DNA from: Enterobacter ludwigii
GTDB taxonomy: Bacteria; Pseudomonadota; Gammaproteobacteria; Enterobacterales; Enterobacteriaceae
DNA: 64,000 nt
Assembly (NCBI RefSeq): GCF_001750725.1
Contig: NZ_CP017279.1
Coordinates: forward strand, 372,001 to 436,000
Direction of reading: 5' to 3'
Positions within the stretch are counted from its first letter, which is position 1, and every line of letters begins with the position of its first letter. Below, piece by piece: positions 25,804 through 36,329 of the stretch. Made by a program: the position numbers and the translations under genes. The notes beneath the pieces were generated by a model that did not search any database, was not told where the DNA came from, and worked only from the letters and a program-made list of their open reading frames with translations.

Positions 25804-27012
25804 CTAATCATTGATGAGATGATTTGGCTGGAGCGTACGCTTAGCCAGCTTCTTTTGCAGAATGATAACGATGATGGGGAACCCTGATGCGGAAATTGCA
25901 CATACCCCCAGCAACGTGTTCATATTTTGTTGTGCTATGGAGTGCCCAGATAATAGAAAAGAAGACAGAAAAAATGCGACAGTTGTGATCAGGTACATTA
26001 TTGATGACTGCAATGAAGAAAATCCCGCTCGTTGCCTGTCATCAGGAAACTGAATACTCACCGCCGAGGAGGAAACCAGACGACTGTAAGATGCACCGAG
26101 AAATAAAATAATAAATAGCGTCGGATTCGAATAGCCCATAACAGGTATCAGCAAAGCGAGTAAAAAAACGAAAGTTGACCCTGTAGCCAGACTCACTGCA
26201 GAAAAATGCGGAGTTAGCGCACCTGTCATTTTTGTTGACAGGTATCCTGCAATGCCCCCGGCGAAAAACAGCCATGGCAGCAGGTATTGAGAGCCCCCCA
26301 GCTGTTGGGTCATTAATGGTACCAAAACAGGAATGACCAGCATCGGGCTAAACTGTACCAGCGCATTACTGGAAGCGAACAGTAAAGTATTAACGTCGAG
26401 AGGCAGTGCGTGGGGTGTATCGAAAGAGACTGTATCCTGAGGGATGATGGATACAATCAGTGGCATTGCCAACAAACACAGCGTACTGGTTAGCCACAAA
26501 GCGACATGCCAACCGTAATGAGCGCACAAAAATAGTATCGTGGGCATTCCGGCAATGCTTATCATCGGAAATGATGCAATTACCGTCGCCAACAATTTCC
26601 CTCGCAAGTTAGTTGGTGCGAGATTTATCAATATACTGATACTCACCCCCATAGTTGTGCCTCCAGCCAATCCGGCACAGAATCGTAATGTAAGCAGAAG
26701 GCTAAAGCTGGAGGTAAATGTCGTCAAAAGTGTCAGTAGGCCGAGTAGTGCCATATTGGCGATTAAAAAACGTTTCTTATTGAAACGACCAATCCAGTAA
26801 AAGGCGATAATTCCCGACAGGACCGCCCCGGAGGTGTACATGCCCGATACGTAGCCAGAGAATGACACGGGAACGGCGAAGTCTGCTGCCATAAAAGCAA
26901 AAACAGGGTTGAACATCATATATTCCAGCGCATTTGTGAACTGGATAAAAGCCATGACAACCGCTATCCGGATGAGGGCTTTATGATTAAACGTTGTTGT
27001 GACCGATGACAT
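25804..27012 (-). CDS. MFS transporter (12 TM)
   Basis: A 402-residue major facilitator transporter with about 12 hydrophobic helices. The TM2-TM3 loop (YWIGRFNKKRFLIANMALL) is a degenerate motif A, and the TM4-5 region AGLAGGTTMGVSISILINLAPTNLRGKLLA is typical of sugar-efflux and drug-type pumps. Substrate is unknown. It is divergent from the LysR gene at 27116, with 103 bases between, so that regulator likely controls it. G+C content is lower than in the bet and ent regions. Confidence 0.85.
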   Translation of the reverse strand: MSSVTTTFNHKALIRIAVVMAFIQFTNALEYMMFNPVFAFMAADFAVPVSFSGYVSGMYTSGAVLSGIIAFYWIGRFNKKRFLIANMALLGLLTLLTTFTSSFSLLLTLRFCAGLAGGTTMGVSISILINLAPTNLRGKLLATVIASFPMISIAGMPTILFLCAHYGWHVALWLTSTLCLLAMPLIVSIIPQDTVSFDTPHALPLDVNTLLFASSNALVQFSPMLVIPVLVPLMTQQLGGSQYLLPWLFFAGGIAGYLSTKMTGALTPHFSAVSLATGSTFVFLLALLIPVMGYSNPTLFIILFLGASYSRLVSSSAVSIQFPDDRQRAGFSSLQSSIMYLITTVAFFLSSFLLSGHSIAQQNMNTLLGVCAISASGFPIIVIILQKKLAKRTLQPNHLIND

Positions 27013-27115
27013 AACAAGCGACCTGTGGGTAAAAGATATCCGAGTTTAATTGCTTTCAATCTTATTCAGTAGATGGTAAAACTGGCACGTATTGTTATCA
27101 TTTATGGGATAGTCT

Positions 27116-28033
27116 ATGCGACCAGCTCTTGATTTTAATACCCTGAAAGTTTTCATTGCGGTGGTTGAAAGAGAAAGTTTTGTTGGGGCATCTAAAGTCC
27201 TTGAAATGCCGACATCAAACGTTAGTCGTTGTATTTCTCAGCTAGAAGACAGACTGAATCTTCAGCTCATTGAGCGCAGCACCCGACATATGAAACTCAC
27301 ACAAGCGGGGCACCTGCTCTATTCCCGGGCGAAGCCATTAATGGATGCACTTGAGCAGACTGAAACAGAATTAACGTTGCGGCAGATGCAGCTCAAGGGG
27401 CCACTACGTATCTGTATTCCCAATGAAATAGGTCCTGCACTGCTGGGTTCTGTGATTGCCGATTTCGCCTGCCAGCACCCGGATCTGGAAATTAGCTGTG
27501 TCACAAATTTGTCTGGTCTTGAATCCCTGAGAGACGATCTCGATTTAGCCATCATTGTGAGCCGTGGCCAGATGGATGACGGTGATTACATAGCCCGTCA
27601 CCTGGTGACGATCCCTTGCACCATCGTTGCAGCCCCCTCCGTCATTCAGCGTTATGGCATACCTTCTCGTATACAGCAATTTGAAGAATTACCCTGTATT
27701 ACCACGGTAAATGCACTTAAAGGTGCTCCGTGGCAGTTTGTGAATAAAAAGGGGGGATTTGAGACGATAAAGGTTAAAGGCCATTACCGGGTAAACAGCG
27801 GAGAGATGGCAGGACGCGCGGCGGTAGCGGGTGTTGGTTTCGCTATTCTTTCGAAACAGGCCTGCCAGCCCTACATCGACGATGGACGACTGATCGAGAC
27901 TAAGTTCGAACAACCGCCAGCCCCACTTCAATTGTACGCACTTTATTCAGACAAGCGTTATTTGCCCGCTAAAACACGAGCGCTTATTGAATACATACAG
28001 CAGAATTTGAGCAATCTATCCTTAGCAGCCTAA
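27116..28033 (+). CDS. LysR-family transcriptional regulator
   Basis: A 305-residue LysR regulator with helix-turn-helix FVGASKVLEMPTSNVSRCISQLEDRL and the family phrase IERSTRHMKLTQAGHLLYSRA, then an effector domain. It is of the same broad branch as the LysR at 13300. It is divergent from the MFS gene, which is its likely target. Repeat copy C follows its 3' end within 60 bases. Confidence 0.87.
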   Translation: MRPALDFNTLKVFIAVVERESFVGASKVLEMPTSNVSRCISQLEDRLNLQLIERSTRHMKLTQAGHLLYSRAKPLMDALEQTETELTLRQMQLKGPLRICIPNEIGPALLGSVIADFACQHPDLEISCVTNLSGLESLRDDLDLAIIVSRGQMDDGDYIARHLVTIPCTIVAAPSVIQRYGIPSRIQQFEELPCITTVNALKGAPWQFVNKKGGFETIKVKGHYRVNSGEMAGRAAVAGVGFAILSKQACQPYIDDGRLIETKFEQPPAPLQLYALYSDKRYLPAKTRALIEYIQQNLSNLSLAA

Positions 28034-28090
28034 GGATAGATGAAACAGCTACAGAGAGTTCCAGTGTTTCAATGGTCTCTAAATGCAGAA

Positions 28091-28166
28091 TGTCTGCTGT
28101 ACGCTCAACGCAGACCTTATGACCACGTGGGCTGTCCGTTGCGTGCCAGAAACGGACGTTCAATGG
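28091..28166 (+). repeat. Dispersed double-hairpin repeat, copy C
   Basis: First hairpin from GTCTGCTGTACGC...GCAGAC, second GTCCGTT-GCGTGCCAG-AACGGAC. It lies downstream of the LysR gene and encodes the spurious peptide NVRFWH on the opposite strand. Confidence 0.78.
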
Positions 28167-28183
28167 AATAAACGTATCTGCAA

Positions 28184-28588
28184 TTAAAGGCACGCCTCGG
28201 AAACTCCGAAGCTATCCTCAAACATGCGAAAGCGGGTAATAAGACCATTTTCGATGTACATGTCGAGTACAAATTCGGTTTCAATCAGCTTCTGTGTTTT
28301 TTTAACGCGTGATGCAAGCTCACCAATAGCAACCAGTCGCTTGTCTTTGATGAGAATATCTTTTATTTCAAAATGTTCTGGTGAGAGGTGTGTCCGTATT
28401 TGCGCATAGAATTCTGCCACACCGTTTCTGCCGTATTTTCGGCCAATCCAGGGAACTAACTGAGTATTTCCAGCGACCACCCAGTCGACGCTTTCACTTA
28501 CCAGTGCCGCTATCTCATTCACATCTTCTGCTGTGGCTATACGATGAAAAAAAGTTTCCGCTACTACCTGTGGTGTTTGGACTGTCAT
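28184..28588 (-). CDS. SnoaL/NTF2-like small protein
   Basis: A 134-residue protein of the NTF2-like superfamily (AETFFHRIATAEDVNEIAALVSESVDWVVAGN, WIGRKYGRNGVAEFYAQIRTHLS, VLDMYIENGLITRFRMFEDS), the pattern of SnoaL-type polyketide cyclase-like and ketosteroid-isomerase-like proteins. Such proteins bind small hydrophobic ligands; the function here is unknown. The gene lies between two repeat copies and has no obvious operon partner. Confidence 0.8.
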   Translation of the reverse strand: MTVQTPQVVAETFFHRIATAEDVNEIAALVSESVDWVVAGNTQLVPWIGRKYGRNGVAEFYAQIRTHLSPEHFEIKDILIKDKRLVAIGELASRVKKTQKLIETEFVLDMYIENGLITRFRMFEDSFGVSEACL

Positions 28589-28724
28589 AGCTTGTTAATC
28601 CCAGTAAGAGTAGTTAAGGATTGTCAGACTAAACGATGGTATTAAAAATCACCTTGTCCTACGGTGCTGTTTGATCATGTTATAGAGAGCGGTTGGTACG
28701 TTACTCAGTCCCCTGGGGGGGCTT

Positions 28725-28800
28725 TTGTCCGATTTTCGCTCATGGCGGACCTTTGGCTCAGTTAGCTTGTCCGCTTTGTGCCAGAAGCGGACATTGCCAG
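28725..28800 (+). repeat. Dispersed double-hairpin repeat, copy D
   Basis: First hairpin TGTCCGATTTTCGCTCATGGCGGAC, second TGTCCGCTT-TGTGCCAG-AAGCGGACA (perfect 9-bp stem). It ends 12 bases before the stop of the LysE-type gene. Confidence 0.82.
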
Positions 28801-28811
28801 CCAGCCCAAGG

Positions 28812-29432
28812 CTATCTCGTGCTAATAGCAAGTTTAGCCGCGAAACATAAAAACAAGCCCCCTGTTGCTCTGTCCATCACCCGGACAACGCGACTTTTCT
28901 TCAGTACGGCTGACGCAAAATGCGTAGATAAAATGAGAGTGACTGACCATATAGTCCCAATCGCTACGTGGATGCTGACCAGGATAAAAGTCCATATTAA
29001 AGGTGAGTGACCGGCAGGTACGAACTGCGGCAAAAAAGAGACATAAAAAATGCCCATTTTGGGATTGAGCACATTCCCCAGCATTCCTCTGATAAACCAG
29101 TTCCCCTGAGAAACGTTGTTGTCATCACCATCACTGAAAGATGATCGAGGACGTATCAGCAGTTGTAAGCCCAGCCAGCTCAGGTAGACCGCGCCACAAA
29201 CTTTGAGCACAGTGTAAGCCATCTCTGAAACCGCCAGAAGAGCACCAAGACCTAACGCAACCAGCGCGCCCCATACAAAACAGCCAGCATCAATGCCAAG
29301 CGCAGCGTGAAAAGCCTTTTTACCGCCCTCAGCACAAGCGGTGCGCAGAATAAGTGCCGTATCAAGACCGGGAGTCAGGGTAAGTAACAGTGCTGCGAGA
29401 GAGAATGCGAAGAGGGAATCGTTAACAGTCAT
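28812..29432 (-). CDS. LysE/RhtB-family exporter
   Basis: A 206-residue membrane protein with six hydrophobic segments and the family's first-helix motif LLLTLTPGLDTALILRTACAEGGKKA (the usual T-P-G-P-D/N is T-P-G-L-D here). A later glycine-rich NVLNPKMGIFYVSFLPQFV matches the LysE/RhtB signature. Such proteins export amino acids and related small molecules by proton antiport; the substrate is unknown. It stands alone, with repeat copies D and E on its two sides. Confidence 0.88.
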   Translation of the reverse strand: MTVNDSLFAFSLAALLLTLTPGLDTALILRTACAEGGKKAFHAALGIDAGCFVWGALVALGLGALLAVSEMAYTVLKVCGAVYLSWLGLQLLIRPRSSFSDGDDNNVSQGNWFIRGMLGNVLNPKMGIFYVSFLPQFVPAGHSPLIWTFILVSIHVAIGTIWSVTLILSTHFASAVLKKSRVVRVMDRATGGLFLCFAAKLAISTR

Positions 29433-29502
29433 TTTCTTTGTCCGAAAGAGCAGATGCTAATCATTTAGCTCCCTACAATCAATCCATTAAATATTGTTTT
29501 TA

Positions 29503-29532
29503 AAGGTCTGCTCTTCGCTCTAAGCGGACCTT
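29503..29532 (+). repeat. Dispersed repeat, copy E (single hairpin)
   Basis: AAGGTCTGCT-N10-AGCGGACCTT, a 10-bp stem with one G-T mismatch, corresponding to the first hairpin of the element. The second hairpin is missing. It lies in the 201-base gap between the LysE-type gene and the APH-like kinase gene. Confidence 0.65.
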
Positions 29533-29633
29533 CCCACAACCCGCAACACTGCCCGTAAACCGCAATGCCCCTGATCTCTCCGCATCACACTACACTTATC
29601 CCTTAAAGCCAAACCTGACACAGGGAGTCATGT

Positions 29634-30422
29634 ATGTCTGCGGAGAATTTATCCCAAATGGGTGCGGCAAAAGTGCAGCGTTTGGTGGATCAATATGGTC
29701 AGCAAGTCATAGAAAAATGCCCTGTTAGCCCTGTGGAATACGCTTTCTACGAGTATGCGGCGGAAGAGCTCAACAGCAGGGGAATCAAAACGCCGACGCT
29801 GTTGTCTGCCGATCCACATCCACGCCGGTTAAGGCTGGAATATATCCCTGGAAAAGTGTCTCAGGATGAGGTGTCGGGGGATGACATATTGAAATGCCTT
29901 TCTCATCTTCATTGCACTCCACCAGATCCAACCTGGGTGTATCACCCTCATTCCTGGCCCGAGAAAGCGCTTGAAAAATCACTGGCGCTTTTGAGATTAC
30001 CGGACCGCGCGGCCCACCAGATGCGCTGTTTTCAGCAAGCGGGCAGCGTTTTGTTTCGGCAGAAATGTTTACTCTCAGGGGATACCAATGCCGGTAACTG
30101 GGGGAGGAGAGAAAACGGAGAGTGGGTTCTCTTTGACTGGGAAAGGTTTGGCACGGGCAGTCCGGCTATCGACCTCGCCCCGCTGGTAAAGGGGATGGGC
30201 TCCAGGCAAAGCATTTTACAGCTTGCGGAGCGTTACAGCGTGCATTATCTGCATATGCCTGCCCGACAGCTAGCGACGGAAATAACCCTTGCTAAAGCAT
30301 GGATTGTGTCAGAGGTGATGTCCCTGCTCTATGACCGGAACAAAACAGATTTTGAGCTGTACCTGAACTGGTACAGAGAAACGCTTCCCGGCTGGCTGGA
30401 CGAGGCTATCTCAGTACTTTAA
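29634..30422 (+). CDS. Aminoglycoside-phosphotransferase-like kinase
   Basis: A 262-residue protein of the APH/choline-kinase fold: N-terminal lobe with YEYAAEELNSRGIKTPTLL, catalytic segment LLSGDTNAGNWG (in place of HGDLHPGN) and metal-binding LFDWERFGTGSPAIDLA. The family phosphorylates small molecules (aminoglycosides, choline, sugars). The His of HGD is replaced by Ser, so resistance activity should not be assumed; a housekeeping or cell-wall substrate is as likely. The gene stands alone, followed by a possible terminator near 30421-30447 (AACCC ... GGGTTTTTT). Confidence 0.8.
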   Translation: MSAENLSQMGAAKVQRLVDQYGQQVIEKCPVSPVEYAFYEYAAEELNSRGIKTPTLLSADPHPRRLRLEYIPGKVSQDEVSGDDILKCLSHLHCTPPDPTWVYHPHSWPEKALEKSLALLRLPDRAAHQMRCFQQAGSVLFRQKCLLSGDTNAGNWGRRENGEWVLFDWERFGTGSPAIDLAPLVKGMGSRQSILQLAERYSVHYLHMPARQLATEITLAKAWIVSEVMSLLYDRNKTDFELYLNWYRETLPGWLDEAISVL

Positions 30423-30451
30423 CCCTTCGTCTGCATGGGTTTTTTATATTA

Positions 30452-30499
30452 TTAAGGCCGAAATTCTGGCTCACAGACCAGCTGAATTTCGGCCCTTAA
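30452..30499. repeat. Long inverted repeat between convergent genes
   Basis: TTAAGGCCGAAATTC pairs with GAATTTCGGCC-C-TTAA, with one bulged base and an inner TGG/CCA pair. It lies between the APH-like kinase gene and the convergent 151-residue gene and is a candidate bidirectional terminator, although no T tract follows directly. Confidence 0.55.
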
Positions 30500-30508
30500 G
30501 CTCTGGCC

Positions 30509-30964
30509 TTAGTGCGCCGTGATATACGGCTCCTTGACGAACTCCGCTAGCAGCCAGACCATATCATGTAGCAGACCGGTCAGCTCTTTTGCCACGTTTG
30601 CAGGCAATGTTCCGCCCATTACCGCCTGCGTTAACGCCAGCGCATAGTCCACCTGGAGCGACGTATCCTGCCAGCAGTCCGGAACGCAGGAGACAATCTT
30701 CTCTCCTGCAATCAGCTGTTCGACCAGATAAGGCGGGAGGGCAGAATCACAACGCGCGCGAAGGCGTTTAAGGACTGCCAGCAAACGCGTGCACAGTGTT
30801 GCATGGGTGACCGCATCGTCAGTTTCTACCAGCACGCTTACATACGCGGTGCAGGCATCGGCCAGTTCGAAGAGATCTGCAGATTCAGGCAGTTGTAGAT
30901 GAAGCAGATGGTGTATAGCGCTTTCTTCAGAGAGCGCGTAAGACAGGGAAGGGATAGTAGCCAT
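30509..30964 (-). CDS. Unknown 151-residue protein
   Basis: A 151-residue, largely helical protein (DLFELADACTAYVSVLVETDDAVTHATLCTRLLAVLKRLRARCDSALPPYL, then LAEFVKEPYITAH at the end) with a good ribosome binding site (AAGAGGA, eight bases before ATG). I do not recognise the family. Its start abuts a region resembling the icd/ash leader of P4-like satellite phages (31005-31310), so it may be a phage-derived gene kept by the host. Nothing in it indicates a catalytic site. Confidence 0.6.
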   Translation of the reverse strand: MATIPSLSYALSEESAIHHLLHLQLPESADLFELADACTAYVSVLVETDDAVTHATLCTRLLAVLKRLRARCDSALPPYLVEQLIAGEKIVSCVPDCWQDTSLQVDYALALTQAVMGGTLPANVAKELTGLLHDMVWLLAEFVKEPYITAH

Positions 30965-31310
30965 ATGGCATCCTCTTTATGCAAAAATTATTAACCGCCC
31001 GGTGAGTTCCTACGCTCTTGGGGGGTAGCGCTGACGGAGGTAGGAATACCGTGCATAAAGAAAAACGGCCAGCCTTTCGGCTGCTCCGCCAGCGCCACCG
31101 TGATTTTAACGGTATATGCGCTGTCGCGACAAAAAAAATCGCTTTATGCCAACGGGTTCCTACGCCCGGTTGCGGATGTGCCGCAACGCAGGCACTTTAC
31201 GGCCAGGAGGAGAGTAAGAAAAGCAGTAACCCTGAATTACACAAGGTTACTTGCAGGTTTGCGAGGCGGCTTCCAGAAAGGCCTTAGCGCGCGCAAGCAA
31301 CGCCGCGCCA
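30965..31310. other. P4-like satellite phage leader remnant (icd/ash type)
   Basis: The plus strand holds overlapping unspoiled reading phrases (KRPAFRLLRQRHRDFNGICAVATKKIALCQRVPTP and GFLRPVADVPQRRHF) resembling, from memory, the Icd-like/ash peptides of P4-type satellite prophages, plus TTCCTACGC at 31007 and 31148 and a GTAGGAA at 31038-31044 that can pair with the first copy. No integrase, tRNA site or replication gene is visible. The frame runs on over the budR 3' end, so it is not a clean gene. Treat it as a relic. Confidence 0.4.
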
Positions 31311-32192
31311 TTACCCTTCACTCAGCATCGCCAGAAACCGTTTCACCGTCCGCGAACGTTCAAAACGCCGCCAGCACAGCGCAATATCGGTATAAAGCTC
31401 CGGTGATGTCAGCGCATGGTAGGTCACATTGGGAGGCGAAATGGCGGCCATCGACTTCGGCACCAGGGCGAACCCGCCGCCAGCGGACACCATGCTCAGG
31501 GAAGAGGAAAGTTGCGAAGACTGCAGCGTGTGCTGCACGTCAATTCCGGCCCGCTCGCAGCAGCCGTAAACGCGATCGTACAGCCCTGGCGCGACCTCCT
31601 GCGGGAACAAAACGACCGGCGTATCCCGAAGTTGCTCCAGCGCCAGTGATCCACACTTCGCCAGTGGATGGTCGCGATGCAGCGCCACAACCATCGGCTC
31701 ACGGTCGAGAATTTTTAGCTCAAACGCTTTGCTGCTCTCACACGGCAGACGCACAAACGCGATATCCAGCTCACCCTCCGCCAGCATCGCCGTCAGCGAA
31801 GACATATTGGCTTCCACCTGGTGCACTCTCACCGCCATGTTCTGCAGCTGATACTGGCGAATAAGGGTGAAGATTTTGGGGTGAAAGGCGTCTGAACTGG
31901 TGATCCCAATCGACAGACTGCCGTTCAGCCCGCGGGCAATGCCCCGGGCTTTCTCCAGCGCGGCGTCGCTCAGCGCCAGGATCTTACAGGCGTCCTCATA
32001 GAAGGCTTCTCCCGCTTCAGTCAGCTCCACGCCTCGCGTCAGGCGTCTGAATAACGGCGTGCCCACTTCTTCCTCGAGCCGTTTAATCTGCTGACTCAGA
32101 GGAGGCTGTGAAATACCCAGCGCTTTGGCCGCTTTGGTGAAGTGTCGCTCACGTGCAACGGCGACAAAATACCGCAGATAACGAAGTTCCAT
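31311..32192 (-). CDS. budR: LysR-family regulator of the butanediol operon
   Basis: A 293-residue LysR regulator (MELRYLRYFVAVARERHFTKAAKALGISQPPLSQQIKRLEEE) with the sequence and position of BudR/AlsR, divergent from budABC. BudR activates the operon in response to acetate under acid and oxygen-poor conditions, as known for Klebsiella and Enterobacter. A 6-bp perfect inverted repeat with partially matched flanks lies between the two genes and is its likely binding site. Length and flanking are normal. Confidence 0.92.
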   Translation of the reverse strand: MELRYLRYFVAVARERHFTKAAKALGISQPPLSQQIKRLEEEVGTPLFRRLTRGVELTEAGEAFYEDACKILALSDAALEKARGIARGLNGSLSIGITSSDAFHPKIFTLIRQYQLQNMAVRVHQVEANMSSLTAMLAEGELDIAFVRLPCESSKAFELKILDREPMVVALHRDHPLAKCGSLALEQLRDTPVVLFPQEVAPGLYDRVYGCCERAGIDVQHTLQSSQLSSSLSMVSAGGGFALVPKSMAAISPPNVTYHALTSPELYTDIALCWRRFERSRTVKRFLAMLSEG

Positions 32193-32210
32193 ATCAAAAA
32201 CGTCTCAAAC

Positions 32211-32242
32211 CAGCATGGATTCTATATTGGAACTCTATGCTG
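32211..32242. promoter_or_regulatory. Candidate BudR operator
   Basis: CAGCATGGA at 32211-32219 and TCTATGCTG at 32234-32242 form an inverted repeat (CAGCAT/ATGCTG perfect, one mismatch next to it) in the divergent budR-budA region, with the TN11A-like spacing expected of a LysR site. Confidence 0.55.
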
Positions 32243-32294
32243 AATCGGGTCAACATTTATTTAACCTTTCTAAATAAAGTTGAAGAGGACGAGC

Positions 32295-33077
32295 ATGATG
32301 GTGCATTCATCTGCATGCGACTGTGAGGCCAGTTTGTGCGAGACCCTGCGTGGGTTTTCTGCCCAGCATCCTGACAGCGTGATCTATCAGACATCGCTAA
32401 TGAGCGCCCTGTTAAGCGGCGTGTACGAGGGGGATACCACTATCGCCGATCTGCTTGCGCACGGCGATTTTGGTCTGGGTACGTTCAACGAGCTGGATGG
32501 CGAAATGATTGCCTTCAGCAGCCAGGTGTATCAGCTGCGCGCCGACGGGAGTGCCCGTGCCGCGAAGCCGGAGCAAAAAACACCGTTTGCGGTGATGACC
32601 TGGTTCCAGCCGCAGTATCGCAAAACCTTCGATGCGCCGGTCAGCCGTCAGCAGATCCACGACGTGATCGACCAGCAAATCCCCTCCGATAACCTGTTCT
32701 GTGCGTTACGCATCGACGGTAATTTCCGCCACGCCCACACCCGTACCGTTCCGCGTCAAAAGCCGCCATACCGCGCCATGACCGACGTGCTGGACGACCA
32801 GCCGGTGTTCCGCTTTAACCAGCGAGAAGGGGTACTGGTCGGGTTCCGCACGCCGCAGCATATGCAGGGCATTAACGTCGCGGGATATCACGAACATTTT
32901 ATCACCGACGACCGTCAGGGCGGCGGGCATCTGCTCGACTACCAGCTGGAGAGCGGCGTGCTGACCTTCGGTGAAATTCACAAACTGATGATCGACCTGC
33001 CTGCCGACAGCGCATTTTTACAGGCCAACCTTCACCCCAGCAACCTTGATGCTGCAATCCGTTCCGTCGAAAACTAA
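32295..33077 (+). CDS. budA: Alpha-acetolactate decarboxylase
   Basis: A 260-residue enzyme converting alpha-acetolactate to acetoin and CO2 in the 2,3-butanediol pathway. It has the zinc-binding H199-E-H201 ... H212 cluster in [15 protein letters not shown] and the family phrases [27 protein letters not shown] and [16 protein letters not shown] lies six bases before ATG 32295; ATG 32298 is an alternative, and the frame is open to TTG 32280. It is the first gene of budABC. Near-identity in remembered sequence to Enterobacter/Klebsiella BudA makes this secure. Confidence 0.97.
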   Translation: MMVHSSACDCEASLCETLRGFSAQHPDSVIYQTSLMSALLSGVYEGDTTIADLLAHGDFGLGTFNELDGEMIAFSSQVYQLRADGSARAAKPEQKTPFAVMTWFQPQYRKTFDAPVSRQQIHDVIDQQIPSDNLFCALRIDGNFRHAHTRTVPRQKPPYRAMTDVLDDQPVFRFNQREGVLVGFRTPQHMQGINVAGYHEHFITDDRQGGGHLLDYQLESGVLTFGEIHKLMIDLPADSAFLQANLHPSNLDAAIRSVEN

Positions 33078-33090
33078 CAGGAGAACCACC

Positions 33091-35561
<2,471 letters not shown>

Positions 35562-35588
35562 ATACTAATAAGCTCTGACATGAGTTTT

Positions 35589-35618
35589 CCCCTGCCCCCG
35601 TGCAGGGGCTTTTTTTTG
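35589..35618 (+). terminator. Rho-independent terminator of budABC
   Basis: Stem CCCCTGC / GCAGGGG with a 6-base loop, followed by C and eight T's. It ends the bud operon. Confidence 0.93.
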
Positions 35619-35692
35619 TCTCCTCAGCCATTGTGGATTACACTGCGCGCTGCAAAACTTTAGTCTTAGAGATCTGACAGGCGGTAACAGCG

Positions 35693-36166
35693 ATGAACGG
35701 TACAATCACAACGTGGTTTAAAGATAAAGGCTTTGGATTTATCAAAGATGAAAACGGTGACAACCGCTATTTTCATGTGATTAAGGTCGCCAACCCTGAT
35801 CTGATTAAGAAAGACGCAGCGGTGACCTTCGAGCCCACAACCAACAACAAAGGCCTTTCCGCCTATGCGGTGAAGGTGATCCCGGAAAGCAAACACCTCT
35901 ATATCGCAGGCGAGCGCGTGAAGCTCACTTCGATCAAATCGTTTGTGGTGTTCAGCGAAGAAGAGCCAGCAGATACCGGTATCGATAAAGAGAACGCGGT
36001 ACTGTCCGTGGGGCTGCTGATGAACAACATCAAACCCAAGTCTGACAAAAAACCGGGTGAAATGCGCACGGTGAAGAAGCTGGCTATCACCACCTTCCAG
36101 AATACGACGATGATCTTCACGGAAGATGAGATCGACATCGACGCTACGGTGAAGCTGCTGAAATAA
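35693..36166 (+). CDS. Cold-shock-domain protein with C-terminal extension
   Basis: A 157-residue protein. Residues 1-65 form a cold-shock domain (MNGTITTWFKDKGFGFIKDENGDNRYFHVIKV) with the RNP1-type KGFGFI; the expected second RNA-binding motif is YFHV. The following 90 residues (GERVKLTSIKSFVVFSEEEPADTGIDK, then VKKLAITTFQNTTMIFTEDEIDIDATVKLL) are not in the CspA family and I do not recognise them. It probably binds single-stranded nucleic acid; no role can be inferred. It is followed by a REP-type palindrome. Confidence 0.82.
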   Translation: MNGTITTWFKDKGFGFIKDENGDNRYFHVIKVANPDLIKKDAAVTFEPTTNNKGLSAYAVKVIPESKHLYIAGERVKLTSIKSFVVFSEEEPADTGIDKENAVLSVGLLMNNIKPKSDKKPGEMRTVKKLAITTFQNTTMIFTEDEIDIDATVKLLK

Positions 36167-36171
36167 TGCTT

Positions 36172-36199
36172 TGCCGGGTAGGGCGACGTCTTACCCGGC
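36172..36199. repeat. REP element (single unit)
   Basis: TGCCGGGTAGGGCGACGTCT... GCC matches the palindromic core of REP elements (GCCGGATGGCGNCGTTTGCG-type), with arms TGCCGGGTA / TACCCGGC. It lies between two same-strand genes. Confidence 0.65.
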
Positions 36200-36329
36200 G
36201 TACCGCTGTCATCCTGGCGTGCAAACGCCACTCCCTCCCGTTTTCCCCAGCAGGCAATACGCCGCGTCTCTTTTCGTCCGCTTTTTAACCTGCTATAACA
36301 AAACCCTTATCCTTCCGGGAGTCAACGCC

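Noticed and set aside
28649..28831. 60-codon frame containing NVRFWHKAD
   Set aside because: It is produced by the reverse strand of repeat copy D; the same peptide type recurs at the other copies and is not a gene.
29634..30422. Aminoglycoside resistance gene
   Set aside because: The fold is of that kinase family, but the catalytic HGD is SGD and overall sequence is not a known resistance enzyme; only a general kinase call is supportable.
31100..31864. 254-codon frame from the phage-like leader into budR
   Set aside because: Its second half is antisense to budR and has low-complexity Arg/Ser/Pro content; only the first part may be a relic peptide.
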